From assembly GCF_003952525.1 (NCBI RefSeq), contig NZ_CP034451.1, forward strand, positions 682,001-746,000: DNA of 64,000 nt. The letters are read 5' to 3'. The stretch is from Mesorhizobium sp. M3A.F.Ca.ET.080.04.2.1 (GTDB lineage Bacteria; Pseudomonadota; Alphaproteobacteria; Rhizobiales; Rhizobiaceae). The notes beneath the pieces were generated by a model. That model was not told the DNA's origin and searched no databases. It saw only the letters and a program-made list of their open reading frames with translations. Below, piece by piece: positions 1 through 8,518 of this stretch (position 1 is the stretch's first letter; every line of letters starts with the position of its first letter). The translations under genes were made by a program, and so were the position numbers.

Positions 1-2
1 GT

Positions 3-62
3 ATCTTCGCCATCGAGGTCGGGATACGCGGTCTGCCCGAGCCGGTTTTCGGCGCCCGTTGA
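3..62 (+). CDS. 3' end of a gene cut by the window edge
   Basis: An open frame enters from the left edge and ends at a TGA at 60-62, giving 19 residues ending in VFGAR. It is followed by a strong hairpin, which fits the end of a rightward gene. The fragment is too short to assign a family, and chance openness in GC-rich DNA cannot be excluded. Confidence 0.35.
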   Translation: MFAIEVGIRGLPEPVFGAR

Positions 63-136
63 TGTGTGCGTCCCCCAGGGTTTTCATCGGCCCCGGCTTC
101 TTAGTTTCACTCCCGCAGAGGGAGCCTCCCGAGGGC

Positions 137-160
137 TGGTCCCGGAGCAATCCGGGACCA
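137..160. terminator. Perfect 10-bp hairpin between converging genes
   Basis: TGGTCCCGGA and its exact complement flank a GCAA tetraloop. The hairpin sits 1 nt from the TetR stop codon on the minus strand and about 75 nt after the partial gene on the plus strand, so it may end transcription from both sides. There is no T-run. Confidence 0.6.
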
Positions 161-161
161 G

Positions 162-776
162 TCACACCCTGATCGCCGCCACCAAAATCCTGTTCTGCCG
201 CCTTATCGCAGCACGCAATTCGGGAATCCTTGCCTCGTCTCGCTTCACGAACTCGATGAACATCATGTTCATATTGTTGAAGAGCAACTCGCCCACCGTA
301 GGCCCGTCGATGTCGGCGCGCACGAGGCCGATCTCCTGCAGCCGCGCGATAAGAGCCCTGATCTGCTCGATCAATGCGCGGTCGAGCGCGGTATAGGCCT
401 GGCCGAAGGGGCTGTCGGGCAATTGCGTCGAGATCGCCATCGCCTGCCGCCACATCTCCTTGCTCAGATAATTCAGCGAGTGCTCGATATAGATGCCGAG
501 CAGCGTGTCCAGCGCGTCGCCGATATCGGCGGGGGGATTGGCCACCACGCCTCGCCCGGCGTTGAGCACCTCGTTGACCTCCATGGCGACGATGGCGCCG
601 AGGATATCGCCCTTGTTTTGGTAGTAATTGTAGATCGTCCCGATCGAGACCTCGGCCTGCGCGGCGATAGCCTCGATCTTGGCGCCCTCATAGCCGGCTT
701 CGCGGAATAGCGCTGTCGCAGCATCGATGATGCGACGGTGCCGGTCCGCCTTCTGCCTTTCGCGCAATCCGCTCAT
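162..776 (-). CDS. TetR/AcrR family transcriptional regulator
   Basis: This 204-residue repressor-type protein has an N-terminal helix-turn-helix at about residues 13-60, with the family-typical VSIGTIYNYYQNKGDIL recognition segment. The variable C-terminal half would bind a ligand. An ATG 36 nt further upstream is possible, but the ATG at 776 (MSGLRERQ) fits TetR N-termini better. The gene is divergent from the ABC importer operon, with under 100 bp between them. That gap holds a 26-bp palindrome, so it probably controls both itself and the transporter. The inducer is unknown. Confidence 0.9.
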   Translation of the reverse strand: MSGLRERQKADRHRRIIDAATALFREAGYEGAKIEAIAAQAEVSIGTIYNYYQNKGDILGAIVAMEVNEVLNAGRGVVANPPADIGDALDTLLGIYIEHSLNYLSKEMWRQAMAISTQLPDSPFGQAYTALDRALIEQIRALIARLQEIGLVRADIDGPTVGELLFNNMNMMFIEFVKRDEARIPELRAAIRRQNRILVAAIRV

Positions 777-803
777 ATCAGCCTCTTTGCCACAAAAACA
801 TAA

Positions 804-829
804 TTGACTCAATTTTAGAATTGGTTCAA
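804..829. promoter_or_regulatory. Candidate TetR operator in the divergent promoter region
   Basis: This is an imperfect palindrome in which 20 of 26 positions are symmetric: outer arms TTGA/TCAA and inner arms CAATT/AATTG. The outer arms resemble a -35 box on each strand (TTGACT forward, TTGAAC reverse), so a bound repressor could block both promoters. Binding is inferred from position and symmetry only. Confidence 0.6.
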
Positions 830-868
830 CTTTTCGCTAACAAGCCAGCAAGGCAGGGAGAACACTCG

Positions 869-1951
869 ATGACCATCAACGCCCGGAATCCACTTTCCAC
901 CCTGAAATCCAATCTCGCCGCTGCCTGCGCGGCGACAGCGCTGCTTGTCGCGGCGGGCGCGGCTCAGGCCGCCGACCTCAATGCGCTCATCTGGTGCGAT
1001 CACTCCGACCCGGCGCTGCTGCAGCCCTTCGAGGAAGCCAACAACGTCAAGGTCAACGTCAAGGAGTTCGAAGGCACCGGCGCCGGTCTCGCCATCATAG
1101 AGCAGTCGCAGCCTGGCGATTGGGATGTGATGGTGATCGATTCCATCGACGTGCCGCGTGGCGTCGAGAAAGGGCTTTTCGAGCCGCTGCCGGAAGACAA
1201 ATTGCCTTTCGCCGACCTCTTTCCGGAAGTGAAGATGGAGAAGTCCACCGTCGTCGACGGCAAGCACTACGGCATCACGGAAAAATTCGGCTACAACACG
1301 ATCGGCTTCAACAAGACCAAGGTCGATCCGGCCGACATGCAGTCGCTGGCGTCGCTAACGAGCGACAAATACAAGGGCAAGATCGCCATCTACGACTACT
1401 ATTTGCCGGTCATCGGCATGGCGGCGCTCGCGATCGGCAAGAAGACCGCCGAACTCACCGAGGCCGACTTGCCCGCGCTCAAGACCGAGTTGCTGAAGAT
1501 GAAGGCCAACGCCAAGCTGGTCGGCGAGGTCACCGCCAGCCAGACCGCTTTGGCAACCGGCGAGGTCGACATCCTGGTCGGCGGCGGCGAATGGGTGACG
1601 GCGGGCCTGGCCAAGGAAAACCCGGCGCTCGACTTCTCGATCCCGAAGGAAGGCGCGGTGCTGTGGTCGCAGTCGCTTGCCATGTTCAAGGATTCCAAGA
1701 ACAAGGACATGGCGCTGAAGTTCATCCCGTACATCATGAGCCCGGAAGGCCAGGCGCGCCTTGCCACCTCCGCCTGCTACTGGGGCATGCCTTCCAACAA
1801 GAAGGCGACACTGACCGATGAGCAGAAAAAGATCCTGCGCTTCGACGAGCAGCCTGAGTTCCTTGCCCGAGCCCAGCCTTATCCGGCGCCGAATGCCGAT
1901 CTCGACAAGAAGATGCAGGACATGTGGACCGAAATGCTGCAGGCGCAGTAA
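869..1951 (+). CDS. ABC transporter substrate-binding protein, polyamine type
   Basis: This is a 360-residue periplasmic solute-binding protein of the PotD-like/extracellular solute-binding family. The ATG at 869 follows a GGGAG ribosome site. It gives a clean signal peptide, with a hydrophobic core at residues 16-32 and cleavage after AQA near residue 34. An upstream in-frame start at 821 would overlap the candidate operator and spoil the signal. It is the first gene of a five-gene operon with two permeases, an ATPase and a hydrolase. The family transports spermidine, putrescine and other small cations, but the true substrate cannot be read from the sequence. Confidence 0.9.
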   Translation: MTINARNPLSTLKSNLAAACAATALLVAAGAAQAADLNALIWCDHSDPALLQPFEEANNVKVNVKEFEGTGAGLAIIEQSQPGDWDVMVIDSIDVPRGVEKGLFEPLPEDKLPFADLFPEVKMEKSTVVDGKHYGITEKFGYNTIGFNKTKVDPADMQSLASLTSDKYKGKIAIYDYYLPVIGMAALAIGKKTAELTEADLPALKTELLKMKANAKLVGEVTASQTALATGEVDILVGGGEWVTAGLAKENPALDFSIPKEGAVLWSQSLAMFKDSKNKDMALKFIPYIMSPEGQARLATSACYWGMPSNKKATLTDEQKKILRFDEQPEFLARAQPYPAPNADLDKKMQDMWTEMLQAQ

Positions 1952-1959
1952 CTCGGCCG

Positions 1960-2805
1960 ATGAGCGTTGCTGGAACCAATGGACGTGCCCTACCCTGGGC
2001 GCTGGTCACGCCGGCGCTGGCATGGACGCTGCTGTTCTTCGTGCTGCCCTTCATCGCCATGGGGCTTTCCAGCCTGACGGCGCATGAAGGCGGCGCATTC
2101 ACCCTCACCAACTACAGCCAGTTCTTCACCGACCCATCCTACTGGCGGGCGATGGTGAACTCGCTCGAGGTGACAGCGGTCGTCACGGCGATCTCGATCC
2201 TGCTCGCCTATCCCTTCGCCTGGATCCTGGCGGAACAAGTGCCGGAGCGCTGGCAGCGGCTGGCGCTGATGCTGGCCGTGCTGCCGTTCTGGACGTCTTA
2301 CGTGGTTCGCTCCTATTCCTGGCTGCTGGTGCTGGCGCAAAACGGTGTGATCAACCGCGCGCTGGCTGGCCTCGGGCTGGTTGCCGAGCCGCTGCAGCTC
2401 GCCAACACGCGCTTCGCCACGGTCACCGGCTTCGTTCATTTCTTCGTCATGCTGCTGACGCTCACCATCTTCGCCAACCTCAAGCAGCTCAGCCCGAGTT
2501 ACCGCAAGGCCGCAGCCGATCTCGGTGCCGGGCCGGTGCGCATCTTCCTGCATGTGGTGCTGCCGCTCACCTTGCCGGGCATCATGGTAGGCGCCTTCCT
2601 CACTTTCGTGCTCTGCATCGGCGATTACATCACCCCCCAGATACTCGGCGGCAACAATGAGCTGGTCATGCCGCAGCTGGTCATGATGCAGATCGGCCGG
2701 CGCGGCGATTTCCCACTCGCCTCGGCGCTGTCGATCATCCTGATGGCGGTCGTCACGGTCGCCTATCTCGCCTGCGCCCGCTGGCTGAAGATCGAGCGGA
2801 CCTGA
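1960..2805 (+). CDS. ABC transporter permease, PotB-like
   Basis: This 281-residue inner-membrane protein has about six transmembrane segments. It carries the EAA-type cytoplasmic loop (AAADLGAGPVRIF, then LPLTLPGI) that contacts the ATPase. The ATG at 1960 lies 8 nt after the binding-protein stop; an in-frame start at 1924 would overlap that gene. It should pair with the next permease to form the channel of the importer. Confidence 0.9.
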   Translation: MSVAGTNGRALPWALVTPALAWTLLFFVLPFIAMGLSSLTAHEGGAFTLTNYSQFFTDPSYWRAMVNSLEVTAVVTAISILLAYPFAWILAEQVPERWQRLALMLAVLPFWTSYVVRSYSWLLVLAQNGVINRALAGLGLVAEPLQLANTRFATVTGFVHFFVMLLTLTIFANLKQLSPSYRKAAADLGAGPVRIFLHVVLPLTLPGIMVGAFLTFVLCIGDYITPQILGGNNELVMPQLVMMQIGRRGDFPLASALSIILMAVVTVAYLACARWLKIERT

Positions 2806-2808
2806 CCG

Positions 2809-3591
2809 ATGCGCGCAGCCGTCCGCATAGCCGCCGGGGCGTACGCAATCGCCGTCTACGGCTTCATCTTCCTGCCCGTGGTCGTGCTGGTGCTGTTTTC
2901 GCTGCAATCGACCTCATTCCCGATACCACCCTTCACCGGCCCGTCGTTGCGCTGGTATCAGGCGGTTCTGAGCGACGCACGGCTGACCTCGGCGCTGGTC
3001 AATTCGCTGCTGGTGGCGGTGTTGTTCTCGCTTGCTTCGGCCTCGCTCGGCTTCCTATCCGCCTGGGGTTTCGCGCGATTCGCGCTGCCCGGCTCGGCCC
3101 TGCTGCGCGGCCTGATCACGCTGCCGCTCACCGTCAGCTATCTGATCATCGGCATGGGGCTTCTGGTTCTGTTCAACTGGGCCGGCGTGCCGAAATCGCT
3201 GCTCGCCGCCGGAATCGGCCATGTCGTGATCAACCTGCCGCTTTGCTTTGCCATCATCTACAGCCAGATGGGCGACCACCAGATCAACATCGAGCGCGCC
3301 GCGCGCGACCTCGGCGCGGCCGAATGGAAGGTGCTGCTCCTGATCACCGTGCCGGTGATGGCGCCGGCGATCTTTGCCGGCTTCTTCCTGTCGATGACGT
3401 TCTCGTGGGACGAGTTCGTCATCTCCTTCCTGCTCACCCGCTTCGAGACGACCCTGCCGGTCGAAATCTGGAACCTCTTGCGCTCCGGTCTCAACCCCAA
3501 GACCAACGCCGTCGGCTCGCTGGTCTTTGCCGTATCGATCGTCCTCGTCGTGTTGTTCGAATTGACCCTTCTGCGGAGAAAGCCGGCATGA
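2809..3591 (+). CDS. ABC transporter permease, PotC-like
   Basis: This 260-residue second permease starts 3 nt after its partner ends. It has about six transmembrane helices and the ATPase-contact loop ERAARDLGAAEWKVL followed by TVPVMAPAI. Its stop overlaps the ATPase start (ATGA), which implies translational coupling. Gene order and size match the second permease of spermidine/putrescine-type importers. Confidence 0.9.
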   Translation: MRAAVRIAAGAYAIAVYGFIFLPVVVLVLFSLQSTSFPIPPFTGPSLRWYQAVLSDARLTSALVNSLLVAVLFSLASASLGFLSAWGFARFALPGSALLRGLITLPLTVSYLIIGMGLLVLFNWAGVPKSLLAAGIGHVVINLPLCFAIIYSQMGDHQINIERAARDLGAAEWKVLLLITVPVMAPAIFAGFFLSMTFSWDEFVISFLLTRFETTLPVEIWNLLRSGLNPKTNAVGSLVFAVSIVLVVLFELTLLRRKPA

Positions 3592-4652
3592 GCGCCCCCC
3601 TGGTCGACATCCGCAACGTCTCGCACCGCTTCGGCCAGCATCCGGTGCTGAAGAACGTCTCGCTCGCCATCGAACCCGGCAGCTACACGATCCTGCTCGG
3701 GCCGTCAGGCTCCGGCAAGACGACGCTGCTTTCGATCCTTGGCGGCTTCGTCACGCCCAGCGAAGGCAAGGTTTTCATCCGCGGCGAGGATTGCACCTCC
3801 GTGCCGCCGGCCAAGCGCCCGACGACGACGGTGTTCCAGGATTATGCGCTGTTCCCGCATATGAGCGTCGGCAGCAATGTCGGATTCGGGCTTCGCATGC
3901 AGGGTGTCGATGGCGCTACCCGGGCGGCGAAAGCGCGCGAGGCCCTGGCGCTCGTCGGTCTGTCAACAGCCTTCGACAAGAAGCCGCACCAGCTCTCCGG
4001 CGGCCAGCGGCAGCGGGTTGCGCTTGCCCGCGCCCTGGTTATCGAACCGGCGGTGCTCTTGCTCGACGAGCCGCTCGGCGCGCTGGATCTGAAGCTGCGC
4101 CGGCAGATGCAGGATGAGCTGAAGGCTATCCAGAAGCGCGTCGGCACCGCATTCGTCCATGTCACCCACGATCAGGAAGAAGCGATGGCGCTGGCCGACC
4201 ATTGCGTGGTGATGAATGACGGGCGCATCGAAGATGAGGGCTCGCCCGAGCGGGTCTATGCCCGGCCGAAGACACGCTTCTCCGCGACCTTCATGGGTGA
4301 AAGCACGATCGTCGCCGGCAAGGCCGACGATCCGCAGGGCGGGCGCGTCACAGTCGCGACCAAACTTGGCCCGGTCTCAGTACCCGGCACGTCGCCCGCC
4401 GGCCGCGGCGTTGCGCTTGGCATACGGCCCGAACATCTGCTCCTCGGCGACGCCAAAGGCGATGTCGCGCTTGGCACGGCCAGGATTAGCGACGTCGTCT
4501 TCCAGGGCAGCTTCAAGCGCGTGCTGGCAGCCTCGATGCAGGATCCGGCGCTGCAGTTCATCGCCAAGGCGCCTGTCGCAGCGACGGTTGAGGCTGGAGA
4601 CACGGTCGCCGTTTCATGCAACGCTGGCGACATCATCCTGCTGGCGGACTGA
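3588..4652 (+). CDS. ABC transporter ATP-binding protein, PotA-like
   Basis: This 354-residue ATPase energises the importer. It shows Walker A GPSGSGKTT at residues 38-46, a Q-loop, the signature LSGGQRQRVALARAL, Walker B VLLLDEP and the H-switch HVTHDQEEA. A C-terminal TOBE-type domain follows from about residue 240, as in PotA-like and MalK-like ATPases. The start overlaps the permease stop by 4 nt. The long frame running upstream from 3243 lies inside the permease gene and is not coding. Confidence 0.93.
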   Translation: MSAPLVDIRNVSHRFGQHPVLKNVSLAIEPGSYTILLGPSGSGKTTLLSILGGFVTPSEGKVFIRGEDCTSVPPAKRPTTTVFQDYALFPHMSVGSNVGFGLRMQGVDGATRAAKAREALALVGLSTAFDKKPHQLSGGQRQRVALARALVIEPAVLLLDEPLGALDLKLRRQMQDELKAIQKRVGTAFVHVTHDQEEAMALADHCVVMNDGRIEDEGSPERVYARPKTRFSATFMGESTIVAGKADDPQGGRVTVATKLGPVSVPGTSPAGRGVALGIRPEHLLLGDAKGDVALGTARISDVVFQGSFKRVLAASMQDPALQFIAKAPVAATVEAGDTVAVSCNAGDIILLAD

Positions 4653-4654
4653 GC

Positions 4655-5416
4655 ATGAACCTTCTTCCGGTCGTAGGCGCTCCGGACTGGTACGAAACCA
4701 TCCGCATGGGCGACGACATCACGCTTATCCATGAGCCGTGGATAAAGCCGTTCTTCCGCTGCAACATCTGGCACGTGCGCGGGCGCGACCGCGACTTGCT
4801 GTTCGACACCGGCCTTGGCCATTTCAGCCTCAGGCGCCACGTTCCCCTGGTCAGCGAGCGCAAGCTCCTGTGCGTCGCCAGCCACACGCATTTCGATCAC
4901 ATCGGCTGCCATCATGAATTTTCGGAGCGTTGCGTGCACTCGGCCGAAGCGGAAATCCTGGCCGACCCGCGCAACGAATGGACGGTCGCCGACCGCTACG
5001 CCACCGATGCGATGTTCGACGGCCTGCCTGAGGGCTGGGAGGCGGCGCGCTACCGCATCCTGCCGGCGCCCGCGAGCCGGCTGCTGGAAGGTGGAGACGT
5101 GGTCGATCTTGGCGACCGCACCTTCGAGGTCATCCACACGCCGGGACATTCGCCCGGCGGCATCGCGCTTTACGAGAGAAAGACCGGCATTCTGCTGTCC
5201 GGCGATATCGTCTATGACGGCCCGCTGATCGACGACGTCTATCACTCAGACATCGGCGACTATGTCGATACGATGCTGTCAATGCGAGAGCTCGATGTCT
5301 CGGTCGTGCATGGCGGGCATTTCCCGAGCTTCGGCAAGGTACGCTACCGACAGCTCATCGACGAATACCTCGCGCACAAGCGCCAGTCGGGGTGCCACCT
5401 TCAGCGGAGCCGGTGA
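4655..5416 (+). CDS. MBL-fold metallo-hydrolase
   Basis: This 253-residue metallo-beta-lactamase-fold enzyme has the full set of metal ligands: SHTHFDHIG (HxHxDH), the His of HTPGHSPGG, the Asp of LLSGDIVYDG and the His of VHGGHFPSFG. It starts 2 nt after the ATPase stop, so it is the last gene of the transporter operon. The fold hydrolyses lactones, thioesters, beta-lactams and other substrates. The context suggests it acts on the imported compound or a derivative. There is no signal peptide, so it should be cytoplasmic. Confidence 0.88.
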   Translation: MNLLPVVGAPDWYETIRMGDDITLIHEPWIKPFFRCNIWHVRGRDRDLLFDTGLGHFSLRRHVPLVSERKLLCVASHTHFDHIGCHHEFSERCVHSAEAEILADPRNEWTVADRYATDAMFDGLPEGWEAARYRILPAPASRLLEGGDVVDLGDRTFEVIHTPGHSPGGIALYERKTGILLSGDIVYDGPLIDDVYHSDIGDYVDTMLSMRELDVSVVHGGHFPSFGKVRYRQLIDEYLAHKRQSGCHLQRSR

Positions 5417-5868
5417 GCACCGGAGGCGATCAGCAGTCTTGGCTTAAAGCGCTCGTTGCGGACAGGGCGTTCCGGCTGCATCGCCGCATCGCGAAGCGGC
5501 CGGCTGCGGCCGCAAGCTCATCTCTTCCGAATGTCGCACCAGCTCGGCGAACATGAGGGCGAAACTTCCCATCATCAGGAAGACTATGATCAGGCGTGTT
5601 ACCGGCAATAGACAGGTCTCTCGACTGGCCCCCGCCAACCCCATCCACTGCCGGCTAACATGACCGATCCGGCTTTACGAGTGTTTAAGCCTGGTCTTAA
5701 CCATCGCGGCGATCACATTCGTTGCATGGCTGTCACGAAGCGCGAGCAGCCAGCGGCGCTGGCCGGTCAGTTCGGCGCAGCCATGCCGCCCTTTGCAGAT
5801 GCGGCGGCCCATGCTACGCCGTCGCCGGCGCGGCCCAACCAGGCGGTCGCGGTTGCCGTTCGGGACCC
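5417..5868. other. Intergenic region with one possible small membrane ORF
   Basis: This 452-bp stretch separates the transporter operon from nadK. It holds the weak minus-strand ORF described separately. It also holds a pair of TTAA half-sites (GTTTAAG and CTTAACC) about 180 nt ahead of nadK. No terminator with a T-run was seen after the MBL gene. Confidence 0.5.
5444..5644 (-). CDS. Possible small membrane protein, unknown
   Basis: This is a 66-residue frame with one strong hydrophobic segment (LIIVFLMMGSFALMFAELV) and a polar tail. A TTG start about 15 codons in would give a more compact protein beginning just before the membrane helix. I do not recognise a family. The hydrophobic segment argues for a real short protein, but length and the lack of a clear ribosome site leave this uncertain. 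Confidence 0.35.
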   Translation of the reverse strand: MGLAGASRETCLLPVTRLIIVFLMMGSFALMFAELVRHSEEMSLRPQPAASRCGDAAGTPCPQRAL

Positions 5869-6642
5869 ATGAGCAAACAAACCAGCCGCTTCGCCTTCGT
5901 CTCATCCGATACCGACGACGCCCGCTCGGCGCTGGAGACATTGTCGGCCCGCTACGGGCAAATGCCGGTCGCCGATGCCGAGATCGTTATCGCGCTTGGC
6001 GGCGACGGGTTCCTGCTGCAGACGCTGCGCGACACGATGAGCACGGGAAAGAAGGTCTACGGCATGAACCGTGGAACGATCGGCTTCCTGATGAACGAGT
6101 ATCGCGCCGGCGCACTCGAGGATCGCATCGCGTCGGCGGTGTCGGAGACGATCCGCCCGCTCGAGATGCAGGCGGTGACGCATGATGGCGAAACGATCTC
6201 CGCGCTCGCCATCAACGAAGTGGCGCTCTGGCGCCAGTCCTACCAGACGGCGAAGATCCGCATCACCGTCGACGATCAGGTGCGGCTGGAGGAATTGAAC
6301 TGCGACGGCGTGATGATCGCTACGCCGGCAGGTTCCACCGCCTATAATCTGTCGGCGCACGGGCCGATCCTGCCGCTCGACGCGCCGCTGCTTGCGCTGA
6401 CGCCGGTCAGCCCGTTCCGGCCGCGGCGCTGGCGCGGCGCGCTGCTGTCCAACAAGGCGACGGTGCGCTTCGACATACTGGAGTCGGAAAAGCGCCCGGT
6501 GAACGCCGCCGCCGACCATACGGAGGTCAAGGCCGTTGCCTCGGTCACCGTCCGGGAATCCCCGACCGCGACAGCGACACTGCTGTTCGATCCCAACCAT
6601 TCGTGGAATGAACGCATCCTGGCCGAGCAGTTCCGCTACTGA
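5869..6642 (+). CDS. nadK: NAD kinase
   Basis: This 257-residue enzyme phosphorylates NAD to NADP with ATP or polyphosphate in the cytoplasm. The diagnostic GGDG lies at residues 44-47, followed by YGMNRGTIGFLMN and the substrate-binding motif DGVMIATPAGSTAYNLSAHGPI. The length matches short rhizobial NAD kinases. The ATG at 5869 (MSKQTSRF) is preferred over an in-frame ATG 49 codons upstream, which only adds Arg/Gly-rich sequence. Confidence 0.95.
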   Translation: MSKQTSRFAFVSSDTDDARSALETLSARYGQMPVADAEIVIALGGDGFLLQTLRDTMSTGKKVYGMNRGTIGFLMNEYRAGALEDRIASAVSETIRPLEMQAVTHDGETISALAINEVALWRQSYQTAKIRITVDDQVRLEELNCDGVMIATPAGSTAYNLSAHGPILPLDAPLLALTPVSPFRPRRWRGALLSNKATVRFDILESEKRPVNAAADHTEVKAVASVTVRESPTATATLLFDPNHSWNERILAEQFRY

Positions 6643-6723
6643 GGTGGCGCGTAGATATAGCCGCGATTATGCAGCGCCATTAAGGTTACAGCTTCACAAT
6701 CACAGCATTTCCGGCCGTTTCTG

Positions 6724-6752
6724 TTGACAAATCGCGGACTTGCGCCTAACTG
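6724..6752 (+). promoter_or_regulatory. Sigma70-type promoter for the RNA helicase
   Basis: A consensus -35 box TTGACA (6724-6729) is followed after 17 nt by TAACTG (6747-6752). It lies 82 nt upstream of the helicase start and predicts a leader of about 75 nt. The spacing is ideal and the -35 box is perfect; the -10 box is fair. Confidence 0.6.
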
Positions 6753-6834
6753 CAACGCGATCTTGCAGGCGCGCGGCGTCTGCCGCGACGGATAGCGTTG
6801 CGCTTTTCCCGAACCAGCCAAAGACACCAAACAC

Positions 6835-8391
6835 TTGTCCTCAGACACCACGATCGCTCAAGAAGCGTTGACGTTCACCGACCTCGGCCTGTCGCCGAAG
6901 GTCCTCTCCGCAGTCACCGATGCCGGTTACACGCAGCCGACTCCGATCCAGGCCGGCGCCATTCCGCACGCGCTTCTGGGCAAGGACGTGCTGGGCATTG
7001 CCCAGACCGGCACCGGCAAGACCGCCTCCTTCGTGCTGCCGATGCTGACACGGCTGGAAAAGGGCCGCGCCCGCGCGCGCATGCCGCGCACGCTGATCCT
7101 CGAGCCGACGCGCGAACTCGCCGCGCAGGTCGAAGAGAACTTCATCAAATACGGCAAGAACCACAAGCTCAACATCGCGTTGCTGATCGGCGGCGTTTCG
7201 TTCGATGAGCAGGACAAGAAGCTGGAGCGCGGCGCAGACGTGCTGATCGCCACGCCTGGCCGTCTGCTCGACCACCGCGAACGTGGCAAGCTGCTGCTCA
7301 ACGGCGTCGAGATCCTCGTCATCGACGAGGCGGACCGTATGCTCGACATGGGTTTCATTCCCGACATCGAGCGCATCTGCGAGATGATCCCATTCACGCG
7401 CCAGACGCTGTTCTTCTCGGCGACTATGCCGCCGGAGATCACCAAGCTCACCGAAAAATTCCTGCACGCTCCAGTGCGTGTCGAGGTCTCGAAGGCCGCC
7501 TCCACCGCGACCAGCATCACGCAGCGGCTGGTAAAGTCGGGCTCCAAGCCGTGGGAGAAGCGCGAGACGCTGCGCAACCTGATGAAGGCTGAAAGCGAGG
7601 GGCTGAAAAACGCTATCATCTTCTGCAACCGCAAGGTCGAGGTGTCGGAGCTTTTCCGTTCGTTGCTGAAGTATGATTTCGACGCCGGCGCGCTGCATGG
7701 CGACATGGACCAGCGCGCCCGCATGCAGATGCTTGCCAATTTCCGTGACGGCAAGCTGCGCTACCTAGTGGCATCCGACGTCGCCGCTCGCGGTCTCGAC
7801 ATCCCCGATGTCAGCCACGTCTTCAACTACGACGTGCCGATCCATGCCGAGGACTATGTCCACCGCATCGGCCGCACCGGCCGCGCCGGCCGTTCGGGCA
7901 AGTCCTTCACGATCGCAACGCGCGCGGACACCAAATATATCGACGCCATCGAAAGGCTGATCGGCACCGAGATCGAGTGGCATGACGGCGATCTGTCGAC
8001 GGTGACCGAAAGCGAGGGCGAGGAAGCACCGCGCCGTGGCCGCGGTGCCCCGCGCCGGGCCGGCCGCAAGGACGAGGAACGCAAAGGCCGCGGCGAGCGC
8101 AAGAAGGGCGCCGACCGCCATGCCGGGCACGGCGAGGACGAAACGCCTGTTGCGCCGCGCGATGAGCAGCCGGTCGCCGAGGTCACCGATATCGCCGAGC
8201 GCCGCGCCCGCAAGGACGCGATCCGCTCCGAGAACGACCGCAAGGGCTCCGCCAATCGCAACGACCAGCGCGGTGACCAGCGTTCGCCACGGGACAACCG
8301 CCCTGCCCGTCATCGTCAGGAAGAAGACGACGCGACCGTCGGCTTTGGCGACGACGTGCCGGCTTTCATGCGGATCGTCGCCAAGGTCTGA
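6835..8391 (+). CDS. DEAD-box ATP-dependent RNA helicase, RhlE-like
   Basis: This 518-residue helicase probably remodels RNA in ribosome assembly, cold adaptation or mRNA decay. It shows a Q-motif (PTPIQ), AQTGTGKT, PTRELA, TPGRLLD, VIDEADRMLD, SATMP, and the C-terminal VASDVAARGLDIP and HRIGRTGRAGR. After about residue 390 the tail is low-complexity, rich in Arg, Lys, Glu and Gly, and typical of RNA-binding extensions. The start is a TTG at 6835; no in-frame ATG precedes the Q-motif. A promoter lies upstream and a terminator follows. Confidence 0.93.
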   Translation: MSSDTTIAQEALTFTDLGLSPKVLSAVTDAGYTQPTPIQAGAIPHALLGKDVLGIAQTGTGKTASFVLPMLTRLEKGRARARMPRTLILEPTRELAAQVEENFIKYGKNHKLNIALLIGGVSFDEQDKKLERGADVLIATPGRLLDHRERGKLLLNGVEILVIDEADRMLDMGFIPDIERICEMIPFTRQTLFFSATMPPEITKLTEKFLHAPVRVEVSKAASTATSITQRLVKSGSKPWEKRETLRNLMKAESEGLKNAIIFCNRKVEVSELFRSLLKYDFDAGALHGDMDQRARMQMLANFRDGKLRYLVASDVAARGLDIPDVSHVFNYDVPIHAEDYVHRIGRTGRAGRSGKSFTIATRADTKYIDAIERLIGTEIEWHDGDLSTVTESEGEEAPRRGRGAPRRAGRKDEERKGRGERKKGADRHAGHGEDETPVAPRDEQPVAEVTDIAERRARKDAIRSENDRKGSANRNDQRGDQRSPRDNRPARHRQEEDDATVGFGDDVPAFMRIVAKV

Positions 8392-8420
8392 ACCTCGCCA
8401 GCAAACGCCGACGGAAACGA

Positions 8421-8461
8421 AACGGCCCCAAGCGGGGCGGCCCAAGCGGGGCCGTTCTTTT
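8421..8461 (+). terminator. Rho-independent terminator of the helicase gene
   Basis: The stem AACGGCCCC/GGGGCCGTT is followed by CTTTTG, 30 nt after the helicase stop. The loop contains a second copy of the half-site, because the unit CCCAAGCGGGG is repeated, so two alternative stems can form. Confidence 0.8.
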
Positions 8462-8518
8462 GCTGGCTTCGCCCGATGGTTCAGCCAGACACTTTTCCCG
8501 AAATGATCCTGCTCGCTC

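Noticed and set aside
5685..5705. CtrA-like paired TTAA half-sites upstream of nadK
   Set aside because: The spacing between halves is 8 nt, not the 7 of the CtrA consensus, and nadK is not a typical CtrA target.
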